From Francisella sp. LA112445 (lineage in GTDB: Bacteria > Pseudomonadota > Gammaproteobacteria > Francisellales > Francisellaceae): a stretch of 64,000 nucleotides of DNA. The DNA is taken from positions 1,178,001 through 1,242,000 of the forward strand of contig NZ_CP041030.1 in NCBI RefSeq assembly GCF_012224145.1, in the 5' to 3' direction. The notes beneath the pieces were generated by a model. The model did no database searches. It was given only the letters and a program-made list of their open reading frames with translations, and had not been told where the DNA came from. Positions within the stretch are counted from its first letter, which is position 1; each line of letters starts with the position of its first letter. Shown one piece after another: positions 18,743 through 29,778 of this stretch. A program made the translations under genes and the position numbers.

Positions 18743-19468
18743 CTATTGAGCTGTATAACCACCATCTATAGGAATCAAGCCTCCAGTCATAAATTTACTT
18801 TTATCACTAAGTAAAAAATACACTAAATTTGCTACTTCTTGTGGTTGTGCAATTCTCTGTAAAGGGAACTCGCTCTCTTCACCTTTATGAGCTTGTTCAA
18901 ATGATATTCCTGAGTTTTGAGCATATTTTTGTATAAGATTTCTATAAAAATCTGTATCTACAGTTCCAGGGCATACTGCATTTACACGGATATTATATTT
19001 AGCTAAATCAATGGCTAATGACTTTGTCATCTGAGCTATAGCACCTTTACTTGTTGTATAAGCAAAACTATTTGATTTAGCAACAAAACACTGATCAGAA
19101 CCATTAAACACAATAGAAGCACCCTGACGGATATTTTCTTTTAAACCTTTGATTAAATAGATATTAGACCAAACATTCACATCAAACACTTTTCTGATAC
19201 TTTCTATATCAATATCAAAAATTGACCCTTTGATTAATACTCCTGCATTTAGAAAAATACCATCAAATGAAATATTCTTAACACTAGATACAACTTCTTG
19301 GATATCTTGCTCTTTAGTTAAATCAGCTTTGATAAATTTAGAACTACTTTTATCATGCGGTTCAGCAAGATCAACATTAAAAATATGATTATTTTCATCT
19401 TGTTTTAGTATATCAATAAGAGCCTTTCCAATTCCATTTGACCCTCCAGTAACTAAATAGTTTGCCAT
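18743..19468 (-). CDS. Short-chain dehydrogenase/reductase
   Basis: A 241-residue classical SDR. The cofactor motif T-G-G-S-N-G-I-G lies at residues 7-14, an N-A-G motif near 75, and the catalytic Y-x-x-x-K reads Y-T-T-S-K; C-P-G-T-V-D-T follows as usual, and the C-terminal D-G-G-Y-T is typical. It should be an NAD(P)-dependent oxidoreductase in the cytoplasm. The substrate is not identifiable and the neighbours (ruvB, a divergent CBS-like gene) do not help. Confidence 0.85.
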   Translation of the reverse strand: MANYLVTGGSNGIGKALIDILKQDENNHIFNVDLAEPHDKSSSKFIKADLTKEQDIQEVVSSVKNISFDGIFLNAGVLIKGSIFDIDIESIRKVFDVNVWSNIYLIKGLKENIRQGASIVFNGSDQCFVAKSNSFAYTTSKGAIAQMTKSLAIDLAKYNIRVNAVCPGTVDTDFYRNLIQKYAQNSGISFEQAHKGEESEFPLQRIAQPQEVANLVYFLLSDKSKFMTGGLIPIDGGYTAQ

Positions 19469-19584
19469 GCTATATCAACTAAAATATTATCTTGAGTAAA
19501 TAATAGCTGATAAGCTTTGAAAAAGACAAATATTTTGTCTAAAATTTAAATTATTATTCCATACCTTTATACTAGGAGAAACTA

Positions 19585-20178
19585 GTGGATCTAAAAGAAT
19601 TTAAACAAATTGAACTTTCTCACTTTAACGATGCTAAATCTGTTGAATATCTTAATGATGATGTAAATCAATTATTATATTTAGACAGTCCAGCTTTAGA
19701 AGTTTTTAGAGACTACAAAAAACACAAAGCTTTAGTTGTACGAGGAGACACTCACCTAAAAGATGTAAAAGCTAAACTAATTGATAATCATAAGGACTTT
19801 ACCTTAGTAACTAGTGCTTCTGGTAAAGTCACAGGAACTATTGCTTTACATTATATTGAAGGTCAAGCTTTACAAGAAAGAGCTAGAGATGCTGGAGTTA
19901 AGCCTGCTGATCTAACAGCTGATGATGCAAAACTACATATCTCACAAGTAAATGTAGTATCCTACTCAATCATCAAGGGAGCTAAGATTGGGCATATACT
20001 AAATACACTAATTCACTCTGCATATCATCATATAGTAGTTTATGATAAAGATGAGAATGGTGAAAAATATATTCGAGGCTATTTCTCATTGCCATTTATT
20101 AGAAGAGAATTAGGTATAGATGTTTCTCATGTATATCAAAAAGAAGGAATAGGAAATATTACTCGTTTCCCTTCATAA
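19585..20178 (+). CDS. CBS-domain-like cytoplasmic protein of unknown function
   Basis: A 197-residue soluble protein starting at GTG 19585, chosen because AGGAGA lies at correct spacing upstream. Two repeats have the look of a CBS pair: residues about 35-90 (S-P-A-L-E-V-F ... G-T-I-A-L) and about 115-185 (G-A-K-I-G-H-I-L ... H-H-I-V-V-Y-D ... G-Y-F-S). CBS pairs bind adenosine nucleotides and act as sensors. No catalytic domain is attached. The CBS reading is pattern recognition with moderate certainty and the function is unknown. Confidence 0.6.
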   Translation: MDLKEFKQIELSHFNDAKSVEYLNDDVNQLLYLDSPALEVFRDYKKHKALVVRGDTHLKDVKAKLIDNHKDFTLVTSASGKVTGTIALHYIEGQALQERARDAGVKPADLTADDAKLHISQVNVVSYSIIKGAKIGHILNTLIHSAYHHIVVYDKDENGEKYIRGYFSLPFIRRELGIDVSHVYQKEGIGNITRFPS

Positions 20179-20182
20179 TATA

Positions 20183-20809
20183 TTATCTACTAACATAATC
20201 TTTTATCACATTATAAAATTCCTTGGCTACAATTGTATACCCTTTTGCATTAGGATGAACTGTATCAACCATTAATTCTTTATTACCAAACAATCCATCT
20301 AAAACATTAGGAACAAGCAAACAACCATTATCTTTAGCAAATTTAATATAATCATTGGCATAATCATTAGTATAGTATGGAATATCTAACCCTCCTATAA
20401 CAACAAGTGCCCCATTTGCTTGTAAAATATCGACTATTTGCTTAAGGTTATCAAAAGCCTCTCCAGCAGGAACTCTTTTTTTAAGATCATTACCACCTAA
20501 AGTTATAAGAACAATTTTAGGATCTTTGGCTACTACACTATTAATTCTCTCTAAAGCCTGTTGAGTTGTTTCACCAGATATTCCCATATTTATTATAGGC
20601 TTATTAATCATTCTAGACAGTTGTGATGGATAGTTATCTTTTTTATCGACTCTATAACCTGCTGTTAGACTATCTCCAAAAGCAACTATAGTTTTGCCTT
20701 TTGGATTGCTATTAATAATATGCCAATTATTATAACTAGTAGCAAAAAAGATATAATAAATTAGATAAATTATAATACAAGCAACAATAACTATAATTAT
20801 TTTTCTCAT
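20183..20809 (-). CDS. tesA: SGNH/GDSL-family esterase/lysophospholipase (TesA-like)
   Basis: A 208-residue SGNH hydrolase with an N-terminal hydrophobic anchor or signal (about 4-25). Block I G-D-S-L-T-A-G carries the nucleophile serine (residue 47), block III has G-G-N-D, and block V D-T-V-H-P supplies the Asp and His. This is the TesA arrangement (acyl-CoA thioesterase I / protease I / lysophospholipase L1), which acts in the periplasm on thioesters and lysophospholipids. It ends 4 bases from the convergent CBS-like gene. Confidence 0.85.
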   Translation of the reverse strand: MRKIIIVIVACIIIYLIYYIFFATSYNNWHIINSNPKGKTIVAFGDSLTAGYRVDKKDNYPSQLSRMINKPIINMGISGETTQQALERINSVVAKDPKIVLITLGGNDLKKRVPAGEAFDNLKQIVDILQANGALVVIGGLDIPYYTNDYANDYIKFAKDNGCLLVPNVLDGLFGNKELMVDTVHPNAKGYTIVAKEFYNVIKDYVSR

Positions 20810-20874
20810 TTACACACTTATACTAAAATAGCTTTAATTATAAGTATAAGACATATATATGACTTTTGAATTAA

Positions 20875-22722
20875 TTATTTAAGAATACTATCAAGTTCTC
20901 TAGATATTTTCTCAAAAGAAAGATTACTTTGATCTAATAGTAAATCTTTTGTTCCATGATTTAAAAATTGGTCTTGAAGGCCAAAATTTCTTATAATTAG
21001 ATCTTTATGCAAATCATTAGCTACTAGATATTCATTAACAGCAGATCCAGCTCCACCTGCAATAGAATTCTCTTCTAAAGTTAAGATTATTTTATGTGAC
21101 TTACAAACGTCATCTATAGCTTTTTCATCTAAAGGTTTTACAAAGCGCATATCTATAACTGTAGCATTATACTTATCTGCAATTTGCTTAGCAACTGGAA
21201 GTAAAGTTCCAAAATTTAATATAGCTATTTTAGAGCCTTCTCTTACTAATTTTGATTTACCCAACTCTAAATCTAGTTTATCTGTGATTTTGGCACCTAT
21301 ACCAGCTCCTCGTGGATAACGCACCATCGCTGGTCCATTATACTCATAACCTAAATCAAGCATATGATGAGCTTCATTTTCATCACTTGGTGTCATTATC
21401 ACATGATTTGGAATACAGCGCATAAATGATAAATCAAAACTACCATCGTGTGTTGCACCATCGGCACCAACTAAACCAGCCCTATCAACTGCATATAAAA
21501 CATCTAAACCCTGTATAGCAATATCATGAATAACCTGGTCATAAGCTCTTTGTAAAAATGTAGAGTAAATAGCTACAACTGGTTTTAGTCCTTGACAAGC
21601 TAAACCTCCAGCAAATGTCACAGCATGCTGCTCTGCTATAGCGACATCAAAATATCTATTTGGATATTCTTGAGAGAATCTTATTAGATCAGAACCTTCT
21701 CTCATTGCAGGAGTAACACCTACTAAACGCTCATCTTGAGCTGCTTTTTGACAAATCCAATTACCAAAAATATTTGAATATGTAGGTTTTGAAGCTTTAG
21801 AACTACTCTCTCCAGTATGAAAGCTTGGTGCTACATGATGAAACTTAATAGGATCTGATTCAGCTTTAGTATAGCCTTTACCTTTTTTTGTTATAATATG
21901 TAATAACTTAGGTCCTTTATGGTCTTTTAAAATTCTTAAAGTTTTTACTAGCTCATTAACATCATGACCATCTATAGGTCCAACATAATAAAAGCCTAAA
22001 TCTTCAAAAAAGTTTGCCGGAACAAACATTCCTTTTGTTTGAGTTTCAATTTTTTTGACAAATTCAAACATCGGAGGAATATTTTTTAGAACTTCCTTAC
22101 CTTTTTCACGAATACTATTGTAAAAACCACCTGAAATAATTTTACTAAAATGTGCAGAAAGTCCACCTACATTATCAGAAATGGACATTTCATTATCATT
22201 TAGAACTACTAATACATCTTCTTTTATACCACCAGCATGATTTAGGGCTTCAAATGCCATACCACCTGTAATAGCTCCATCACCAATCACAGCTACAGTG
22301 TTAGATGGTTTACCTTTTAATCTATCACCTATTGCCATACCAATAGCCGCACTAATAGAAGTACTAGAGTGCCCTACACCAAAAGTATCATACTCACTCT
22401 CACTACGTTTTGGAAAACCAGATATACCACCATCTTTTTTGATGGTTACTAACTGATCTTTTCTTCCTGTAAGAATTTTATGAATATAAGTTTGATGTCC
22501 AACATCCCAAACGATATTATCATGTGGTGTATTATAAACATAATGCAAAGCCACTGTTAGCTCAGTAGCTCCAAGACTACTAGCAAAATGTCCTCCACTA
22601 ACATCAAGAGTATCAACCAAGAAACTTCTTAGCTCTGATGATAATTCCTTAAGCTGACTTTCAGGAATATGCTTTAGATCTTTTGGAGTGTTTATCTTAT
22701 CTAAAATTTTATATTTTGACAT
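20875..22722 (-). CDS. dxs: 1-Deoxy-D-xylulose-5-phosphate synthase
   Basis: A 615-residue DXS, first enzyme of the MEP isoprenoid pathway: pyruvate + glyceraldehyde-3-phosphate -> DXP + CO2 using thiamine diphosphate. The ThDP motif G-D-G-A-I-T-G-G starts near residue 147, and the transketolase domain segments R-A-G-L-V-G-A-D-G-A-T-H-D-G are intact. Its product feeds octaprenyl diphosphate synthesis (ispB at 60.6 kb). It depends on ThDP, which links it to the thiamine salvage genes at 42 and 62 kb. Confidence 0.97.
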   Translation of the reverse strand: MSKYKILDKINTPKDLKHIPESQLKELSSELRSFLVDTLDVSGGHFASSLGATELTVALHYVYNTPHDNIVWDVGHQTYIHKILTGRKDQLVTIKKDGGISGFPKRSESEYDTFGVGHSSTSISAAIGMAIGDRLKGKPSNTVAVIGDGAITGGMAFEALNHAGGIKEDVLVVLNDNEMSISDNVGGLSAHFSKIISGGFYNSIREKGKEVLKNIPPMFEFVKKIETQTKGMFVPANFFEDLGFYYVGPIDGHDVNELVKTLRILKDHKGPKLLHIITKKGKGYTKAESDPIKFHHVAPSFHTGESSSKASKPTYSNIFGNWICQKAAQDERLVGVTPAMREGSDLIRFSQEYPNRYFDVAIAEQHAVTFAGGLACQGLKPVVAIYSTFLQRAYDQVIHDIAIQGLDVLYAVDRAGLVGADGATHDGSFDLSFMRCIPNHVIMTPSDENEAHHMLDLGYEYNGPAMVRYPRGAGIGAKITDKLDLELGKSKLVREGSKIAILNFGTLLPVAKQIADKYNATVIDMRFVKPLDEKAIDDVCKSHKIILTLEENSIAGGAGSAVNEYLVANDLHKDLIIRNFGLQDQFLNHGTKDLLLDQSNLSFEKISRELDSILK

Positions 22723-22801
22723 AGTATAAAAATGTTCACCTAATTTAAAAGTATAAAAATATATACTAATTAAACTTTTACTTTATATTATGGGAGTTTA
22801 T

Positions 22802-24352
22802 CTATTCCCATTCAATAGTTCCAGGCGGTTTACCTGTCACATCATAAACAACTCGAGAAACTTTTTTCACCTCGTTCACTATTCTATTAGATACTAAAGA
22901 TAAGAAATCATAAGGTAAATTCGCCCATGTTGCAGTCATAAAATCAATACTTACAACCGCTCTTAAAGCTATCACATACTCATATCTACGCTGGTCACCA
23001 ACAACACCTACAGATTTAACTGGTAAGAAGACACCAAAAGCCTGAGAAATATCATGGTATAAGTTATGCTTATATAACTCTTCTGTAAATATAGCATCTG
23101 CTTTTTGTAAAGTTTCTACATACTCTCTCTTAATTTCACCTAATATACGCACACCTAAGCCAGGACCTGGGAAAGGATGTCTATAAAGCATATGATATGG
23201 TAAGCCTAGACCTAAGCCTAATTTACGTACTTCATCTTTAAAAAGCTCTCTTAGAGGCTCTAAAAGTTTTAGCTTCATCTCTTTAGGTAAACCACCTACA
23301 TTATGATGAGATTTTATAACATGAGCTTTTGATTTGTTGTTACCAGCAGACTCAATTACATCACTATATATAGTGCCTTGAGCAAGCCATTTAGCATTTT
23401 CAATTTTTGCAGCTTCTTCATCAAATATATCTACAAAAAGCTTACCAATGATTTTACGTTTTTGCTCAGGATCACAAGCTCCTTCTAGAGCTCTTAAGAA
23501 TCTATCTTTTGCATTTACACGAATAACATTAATATCCATATGCTCTGCAAAGACTTCCATTACCTGATCACCTTCATTCAAACGAAGTAGACCAGTATCA
23601 ACGAATATACAAGTTAGTTGATCGCCTATAGCCTCATGTAAAATTGCAGCTACAACAGATGAATCCACACCACCTGATAAACCTAAAATAACCTTATCAG
23701 AACCAACTTTCTTTTTAATCTCAACAATATCATTTTCAATAATATTATCAATATTCCATAAAGTGTCACAACCACAGATGTTTACAACAAAATTCTCTAC
23801 AATTTGTTTACCATTTTCTGTATGAGTTGTCTCAGGATGGAACTGTACACCAAAGAAAGGCTTAGTTTTATGGGCAACAGCTGCTACAGGAGCATTCACT
23901 GAAGACGCAATCACTTCAAAATGTTCACCTGTTTGTGTAACTTTATCACTATGGCTCATCCAAACTAACTGCTCACTCTCTAAATTAGAGAAGATGTTAT
24001 TATCAGATTTTAAAACATCGATCATTGCCTTACCAAATTCGCTTTGATCAGAGCCTTTAACCTCACCACCATGTTGCATAACCATAGTTTGCATACCATA
24101 GCAAATACCAAGTACTGGAACGCCTAGATCAAAAACTATTTCAGGAGCTTTTACATCAGAGTCATAAACAGACTCAGGCCCACCTGAAAGGACTATACCT
24201 TTTGCGCCATACTCTTTAATAAACTCATCATCTATATCATGAGGAAAAATCTCACAAAAAACGCCAACTTCTCTAACTCTACGTGCGATAAGCTGCGTAT
24301 ACTGCGAGCCAAAGTCTAAAATCAAAATTTTATGATTATGTATATCTGTCAT
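22802..24352 (-). CDS. guaA: GMP synthase (glutamine-hydrolysing)
   Basis: A 516-residue GuaA: XMP + ATP + glutamine -> GMP. The class I amidotransferase domain shows the nucleophile in G-I-C-Y-G-M (Cys about 83) and F-H-P-E. The synthetase domain has the PP-loop S-G-G-V-D-S-S. The C-terminus P-P-G-T-I-E-W-E is the standard GuaA ending. It is upstream of dxs on the same strand with 79 bases between. No guaB is in the window. Confidence 0.98.
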   Translation of the reverse strand: MTDIHNHKILILDFGSQYTQLIARRVREVGVFCEIFPHDIDDEFIKEYGAKGIVLSGGPESVYDSDVKAPEIVFDLGVPVLGICYGMQTMVMQHGGEVKGSDQSEFGKAMIDVLKSDNNIFSNLESEQLVWMSHSDKVTQTGEHFEVIASSVNAPVAAVAHKTKPFFGVQFHPETTHTENGKQIVENFVVNICGCDTLWNIDNIIENDIVEIKKKVGSDKVILGLSGGVDSSVVAAILHEAIGDQLTCIFVDTGLLRLNEGDQVMEVFAEHMDINVIRVNAKDRFLRALEGACDPEQKRKIIGKLFVDIFDEEAAKIENAKWLAQGTIYSDVIESAGNNKSKAHVIKSHHNVGGLPKEMKLKLLEPLRELFKDEVRKLGLGLGLPYHMLYRHPFPGPGLGVRILGEIKREYVETLQKADAIFTEELYKHNLYHDISQAFGVFLPVKSVGVVGDQRRYEYVIALRAVVSIDFMTATWANLPYDFLSLVSNRIVNEVKKVSRVVYDVTGKPPGTIEWE

Positions 24353-24444
24353 TATTTTTTCTAAAAATAAAGAAATGATTAATGTGTTATTTTATCCTAA
24401 AAGGACTTAATTGTAATTAGGTTTTGACAAGAAAAAATGATTAT

Positions 24445-25989
24445 TTACATACTTTTAAGATTCTCAACCTCTGACATAACACCTTGTATATTTTCCTGAA
24501 TAGTCTCTGTTGAGGCTTGAGTAACGATAAATAATTTTAAGAATACAGCACTTAGTATAGCGACAATTAAGTTATCATAAGGAAATGCTATTAATTTTAA
24601 CTCATGTGCAAATGACACTCCCCATAAGCATATAATATATGCACATACAAACCACGTTTGTTTAAGCACATCCATAAAGCGATTGCGCATAAAGACAAAC
24701 CAATAGAAAATACAAGTTAGCATAACAAGTATAACTAAACATAATAAATTAAAAGTACCTGACCAATATATAAAATATGAGCAAGATATAAATCCTAAAT
24801 AGCCAAATAGTTGATAAAAAGGTAATTTAAATTTTCTCTCTATCTCAGGAAACTTATCTCTAAAAATAATCAAAACAACAGGTCCAGATAAACAGCTAAA
24901 TAAAACTAAAGATGATAAAAAGTTTACTAAAGCTGTCCAAGTTGGAAATTGAAATAAAAATATCAAACCAACAAAAAAGTTTATCCATATACAAAATATT
25001 GGCACATGGTTTTTATTTAGTCTTGTTAAAACTGATTTTTTAAAAAATTCTAATCCAAATGCTTGAAGAATCCTACCCGTTACAGCCGTATAAACATTAC
25101 CAGTACCTAATGGTGCAACCATAGCATCTATAAATAATATGGTATAAATAATATGTAAACTAAATAAACTTAGTAAACCTAACAAAGGAGCTACACCACC
25201 ATCAAAACCTTTTACCGATCCAGGTATACAAAACATAAAAAGAAGAGATAAGGATATATACATTGTCAAGCCAACTACTACTGGAGCTATTAAAGATAAA
25301 GGAATTGCTAACTTAGGATTTTTTGCAGAGTTTGCTACAATTAAACCATTTTGAAATCCAGAAAAAGCAAAGGCTAAGCCAGAGCCTGTAACAGCTAATA
25401 GTATATGTTCAAAATTAACTGTAATATGCGAGGTATTAGCATGGTAGTTCTTAAAAGATCCATAAACAGCTAACATTCCAACAGCAATAGCTATTGGTAA
25501 GAAAATCTTCCAAATACTAACTATAGAGTTAATCTTAGCAACGTTTTTTAGCTGATAAGTGTTTAAGTATGTCAAACTTAGCATAATTAGAAATGCTACA
25601 GCAACTCCTGAGTATGATAAGAATACTCCTTTAGACCCCGAATCAACAAAACTTGGAAACCAAAAACCTAAATACTGAACTACTGACTGAGCCTCAAGTG
25701 GTAAGTAAACCAAATAGCTTATCCATCCTAAAGCAACAAATAAGAATCCTAATGTTCGAGAATGTGTAATCCGTAGAAAACGCATTGCCCCAGAAACTAT
25801 CGGCAACATAGATGCAACTTCAGCAAAACATAATGCTACAAGTAAAGTAAGTAAAGCTGTGATAAGCCATGAAATTATAACACCTTGACCGGCTGTCTGG
25901 AAACCATAATATGGTGAAAATAACCAGCCACTTCCAATCATCCCACCTGTAGATATAAATATCACAGCCATTGTAGATAATTTTTTCAT
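24445..25989 (-). CDS. APC-superfamily amino acid permease
   Basis: A 514-residue membrane protein with 12 or more helices. The first helix has the unwound G-G-M-I-G-S-G-W motif that binds the amino acid backbone in APC transporters. It resembles the aspartate:proton symporter YveA/AspP type in overall appearance; the substrate is inferred no further than 'amino acid'. It stands alone between guaA and truA with its own gaps of about 90 bases on both sides. Confidence 0.82.
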   Translation of the reverse strand: MKKLSTMAVIFISTGGMIGSGWLFSPYYGFQTAGQGVIISWLITALLTLLVALCFAEVASMLPIVSGAMRFLRITHSRTLGFLFVALGWISYLVYLPLEAQSVVQYLGFWFPSFVDSGSKGVFLSYSGVAVAFLIMLSLTYLNTYQLKNVAKINSIVSIWKIFLPIAIAVGMLAVYGSFKNYHANTSHITVNFEHILLAVTGSGLAFAFSGFQNGLIVANSAKNPKLAIPLSLIAPVVVGLTMYISLSLLFMFCIPGSVKGFDGGVAPLLGLLSLFSLHIIYTILFIDAMVAPLGTGNVYTAVTGRILQAFGLEFFKKSVLTRLNKNHVPIFCIWINFFVGLIFLFQFPTWTALVNFLSSLVLFSCLSGPVVLIIFRDKFPEIERKFKLPFYQLFGYLGFISCSYFIYWSGTFNLLCLVILVMLTCIFYWFVFMRNRFMDVLKQTWFVCAYIICLWGVSFAHELKLIAFPYDNLIVAILSAVFLKLFIVTQASTETIQENIQGVMSEVENLKSM

Positions 25990-26079
25990 ACTTATAAATC
26001 TATGTTTTTGTACCTATATATCAGTATAACCAATAGATTGTAAAAGTAATACAAATAAAATAACTGTTAGCTGGGCTAA

Positions 26080-26856
26080 TTAGAGAAATAAATTGATTAT
26101 CTGGCGCTTAAATTGAAAACTAGGATACTCGACTCCTACAAAATATAAACCATGTGCTTTTGCTGTTTCAGCAGCTTGAGTTCGATCTTTTGCGTCTAAA
26201 AGCTCTTTTATCCATTCTGGTGACTGCAAACCTAAGCCTATTTTTAGTAGTGAGCCTACTAGATTTCTAATCATATGATGTAAAAAAGCATTCCCAATAA
26301 CTTCAAAAACTATAAAATTACCTTGTTTAATAAACTCCGCTTTTTGAATATTTCTAAAGGGTGTATTAGACTGACATTGTGATGATCTAAAAGAGCTAAA
26401 ATCCTGCTCTCCTAAAAGATATTTACAAGCATGATTCATCTTTTTAATATCAAGTTGGCGGTTTTCCCATAAACAATGCTCCGCAAAAATAGGTGAACTT
26501 ATGGTAGAGTTATATATAATGTAGTTATACGTTCTATTTATAGCAGAAAACCTTGAGTTAAAATCACTAGCTACTTCTTTTACATCTAATATTTTAATAT
26601 CTTTAGGCAGTAATGCATTAGCTCCTCTTTGCCATGCACTTAAAGATCTCTCAGCACCAGAATAGAAGTTAACGACCTGAGAAGTAGCATGTACACCTGT
26701 ATCTGTTCTACCAGCACAAGTTACTTCTATATGATGGTTTGCAATTTTAGATAGAGCTTTTTCTAACTCTTCTTGAATACTAGGAGAATGAGACTGTCTT
26801 TGCCAACCACAATAGTCTTTACCGAAATACTCTATTTGTAATAAGTAATTTTTCAT
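26080..26856 (-). CDS. truA: tRNA pseudouridine(38-40) synthase TruA
   Basis: A 258-residue TruA. The catalytic aspartate lies in [11 protein letters not shown] (about 47-57), and the later H-H-M-I-R-N-L-V-G motif is conserved. It modifies U38, U39 and U40 in the anticodon arm of tRNAs. It lies 63 bases downstream of secA on the same strand and may be read with it. Confidence 0.96.
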   Translation of the reverse strand: MKNYLLQIEYFGKDYCGWQRQSHSPSIQEELEKALSKIANHHIEVTCAGRTDTGVHATSQVVNFYSGAERSLSAWQRGANALLPKDIKILDVKEVASDFNSRFSAINRTYNYIIYNSTISSPIFAEHCLWENRQLDIKKMNHACKYLLGEQDFSSFRSSQCQSNTPFRNIQKAEFIKQGNFIVFEVIGNAFLHHMIRNLVGSLLKIGLGLQSPEWIKELLDAKDRTQAAETAKAHGLYFVGVEYPSFQFKRQIINLFL

Positions 26857-26919
26857 AATTTTTATATATAAATAAATGAGTATTATATCAAAGATAAATC
26901 GTATAACCCGATAAAGAAA

Positions 26920-29646
26920 CTACTCTACTTTCCCATGACACTGTTTATATTTTTTACCGGAACCACATGGACAAGGATCATTCCTTTTTATCTTGGGACC
27001 TTCTCTTTTGACTTGCTGAACTTTAGGAGCTTCTTCTTGTTGTTGCTCATGCTCATCTTCTCTTTGGTTATTATCAATGACACTTTCATGTTCTGCTATG
27101 ATATCGCCCATAGATTCTTTCCACTCTTGTTGAGCTCTTTGAGTCTCTTCTTCTGTAGAGATTCTAATCTTAGCTAAAGAAGATATAACTTCATATTTAA
27201 AACTATCAAGCATACTTGAGAAAAGTTCAAAAGCTTCTTTCTTATATTCATTCTTAGGATCTTTTTGTGCATAGCCACGTAAATTGATACTATTACGTAA
27301 ATGATCTATCGAGCTTAAATGTTCACGCCAGTGATTATCAAGACCTTGTAATAACGAGAATTTTTCAAACTGTTTAACAGCTTCAGGTTCTAACTCTTTT
27401 GTTTTTTCATCGAACTCTAGAGTAATTGCATCTCTTACAAGTTTTTTTAAATCTTCTTCACCAAGATTATCATTTTCTTGATATAATTTTTGTAAATCAA
27501 CCTCTATCATAAAGTCTGATTTAAGGGCTTTTTCTAAACCTTCTAAATCCCATAGTTCATGCATAGAACCTGCAGGGATATAATCATGGAATAATTGCTC
27601 TGCTACATCTATGCGTATATCAGCTAAAATATCACTAACATCATCAGCATCTAAGAAAGCCTGTCTTTGCTCATAGATAACCTTACGCTGAGTATTTACA
27701 ACATTATCATACTCTAAAAGATTTTTACGAATATCAAAATGATAGTTCTCTACTTTCCCTTGAGCTTTTGAGATAACTTTTGACATAAATCCAAATGCTA
27801 AAGACTCTCCACCTTTAAGACCTTTTTTAACTCTCTCAGCCATACCTTGAGATGCAAAAATCCTTAAAAGATTATCATCCATAGATAAATAGAATTTACT
27901 CTCACCTGGATCACCCTGACGAGCTGCACGCCCTCTTAACTGGTTATCAATCCTACGCGAATCATGTCTTTCTGAACCTATGATACATAAACCACCTGCT
28001 TTTTTTACAGTCTCATTACGTTCTTGCCAATCAGCTTTGATTTTAGCAATATCTTCTTCTGTAGGATCTTCTAGCTCTGCAACCTCAACTTCCCAGTTAC
28101 CACCAAGGATAATATCTGTACCACGACCTGCCATATTTGTCGCAATTGTCACATTACCTGGATAACCAGCCATTGCAATAATACCAGCTTCTTTCTCATG
28201 TTGCTTAGCATTTAGGACATTATGCTTAATCTTTTTCTTTTTCAATAAAGTTGATAGAACTTCTGATGCTTCAATAGAAGCTGTACCAACTAATATAGGT
28301 TGACCTCTAGAAATTCTCTCTTTGATGTCAACAACTATAGCATCAAACTTTTCTCTAACACTTCCATAGATCTCATCATGATGATCTTTTCTAATTAGAG
28401 GTTTATTTGTTGGTATAATTATAACTTCTAGATTATAGATAGAATGAAGCTCAAAAGCCTCAGTATCTGCAGTACCTGTCATACCTGCTATTTTATTATA
28501 TAGCTTAAAGAAATTTTGGAATGTGATAGATGCCATTGTTTGGTTTTCAGCATTTATCTTAACACCTTCTTTTGCTTCAATAGCTTGGTGTAAACCATCT
28601 GACCATCTACGTCCAGGCATCGCTCTACCTGTACTTTCATCAATAATTACAACTTCTTGATCACGCACAATATAATCAACATTTAGTTGATATAAAGATT
28701 GTGCTCTTAAGCAAGCATTTAAATAATGCATTTTTGTAATATTATGTGGGCTATAAAGGTTATCATCTTCTTCAAGTACGCCTTCTTTTTTAAGCATACC
28801 TTCAATCTTTGCATAACCTTTTTCTGTTAGATATGCATTTTTTGATTTTTCATCAACGTAAAAATCTTTCTGCTCTTGTCCTTCTTCTACTTCTTCTTTA
28901 TCTTGCTTTTGTAGGAAAGGTACTAATCTATTAAAAAGATTATACATATCAGAACTATCATCAGAGGCGCCAGAAATTATTAGAGGAGTTCTCGCCTCAT
29001 CAATCAAAATTGAGTCAACTTCATCTATAATTACGTAATTACGGCTTCTTTGGACTTGTTGATCTTTCTCATAAGCCATATTATCTCTAAGATAATCAAA
29101 ACCAAACTCATTGTTTGTACCATAAGTAATATCACAGGCATAAGATTCTTTACGCTGCTCAGGATCTAGATCAGCAACAATTACACCGACTGTTAGACCC
29201 AAAAACTCATAAATTTCACTCATTAATTCAGCATCACGCTTGGCAAGATAATCATTCACTGTTATTACGTGAACACCTTCACCAGTCAAAGCATTTAGAT
29301 ACGCAGGCAATGTAGCAACTAAAGTTTTACCCTCACCTGTTCTCATTTCAGCCACTTTACCTTGATGCAGAACTATACCACCAATAAGCTGAACATCATA
29401 ATGACGCATATTTTTAGTTCTTTTTGCAGCTTCTCTAACAACAGCAAAAGCTTCTGGTAGTAAACTATCTAAAGTCTCACCTTTACCTAACCTTTCTTTA
29501 AATTCAGTTGTTTTACCCTTAAGTTCTTGATCTGTAAGTTTTTCTATTTCAGACTCAAGTGAATTAATCTTTTCAACTGTTTTAGAAATCTTTTTTATAA
29601 ATCTATCGTTACGACTACCAATAATTTTTTGAACTAAACCTAACAT
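26920..29646 (-). CDS. secA: Preprotein translocase ATPase SecA
   Basis: A 908-residue SecA, the motor of Sec-dependent export at the inner membrane. The Walker A motif G-E-G-K-T (about 103-107), the D-E-V-D Walker B, the M-A-G-R-G-T-D-I helicase motif and the C-terminal zinc motif C-P-C-G-S-G-x8-C-H are present. Length is as in E. coli (901). The gene is divergent from an LPP20 lipoprotein and a DUF721 gene; DUF721 next to secA is a known gammaproteobacterial gene order. Confidence 0.98.
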   Translation of the reverse strand: MLGLVQKIIGSRNDRFIKKISKTVEKINSLESEIEKLTDQELKGKTTEFKERLGKGETLDSLLPEAFAVVREAAKRTKNMRHYDVQLIGGIVLHQGKVAEMRTGEGKTLVATLPAYLNALTGEGVHVITVNDYLAKRDAELMSEIYEFLGLTVGVIVADLDPEQRKESYACDITYGTNNEFGFDYLRDNMAYEKDQQVQRSRNYVIIDEVDSILIDEARTPLIISGASDDSSDMYNLFNRLVPFLQKQDKEEVEEGQEQKDFYVDEKSKNAYLTEKGYAKIEGMLKKEGVLEEDDNLYSPHNITKMHYLNACLRAQSLYQLNVDYIVRDQEVVIIDESTGRAMPGRRWSDGLHQAIEAKEGVKINAENQTMASITFQNFFKLYNKIAGMTGTADTEAFELHSIYNLEVIIIPTNKPLIRKDHHDEIYGSVREKFDAIVVDIKERISRGQPILVGTASIEASEVLSTLLKKKKIKHNVLNAKQHEKEAGIIAMAGYPGNVTIATNMAGRGTDIILGGNWEVEVAELEDPTEEDIAKIKADWQERNETVKKAGGLCIIGSERHDSRRIDNQLRGRAARQGDPGESKFYLSMDDNLLRIFASQGMAERVKKGLKGGESLAFGFMSKVISKAQGKVENYHFDIRKNLLEYDNVVNTQRKVIYEQRQAFLDADDVSDILADIRIDVAEQLFHDYIPAGSMHELWDLEGLEKALKSDFMIEVDLQKLYQENDNLGEEDLKKLVRDAITLEFDEKTKELEPEAVKQFEKFSLLQGLDNHWREHLSSIDHLRNSINLRGYAQKDPKNEYKKEAFELFSSMLDSFKYEVISSLAKIRISTEEETQRAQQEWKESMGDIIAEHESVIDNNQREDEHEQQQEEAPKVQQVKREGPKIKRNDPCPCGSGKKYKQCHGKVE

Positions 29647-29778
29647 TATTATTTAACCAACTCTCTTATAAAATTATAATAAATATAATACTCTGAACAT
29701 ACATTATATAGAGTTTGTGAGAAATTTAAATTAAGATAGTTACAATATTATAACAATTATAGGCAAAAACTTATAATA

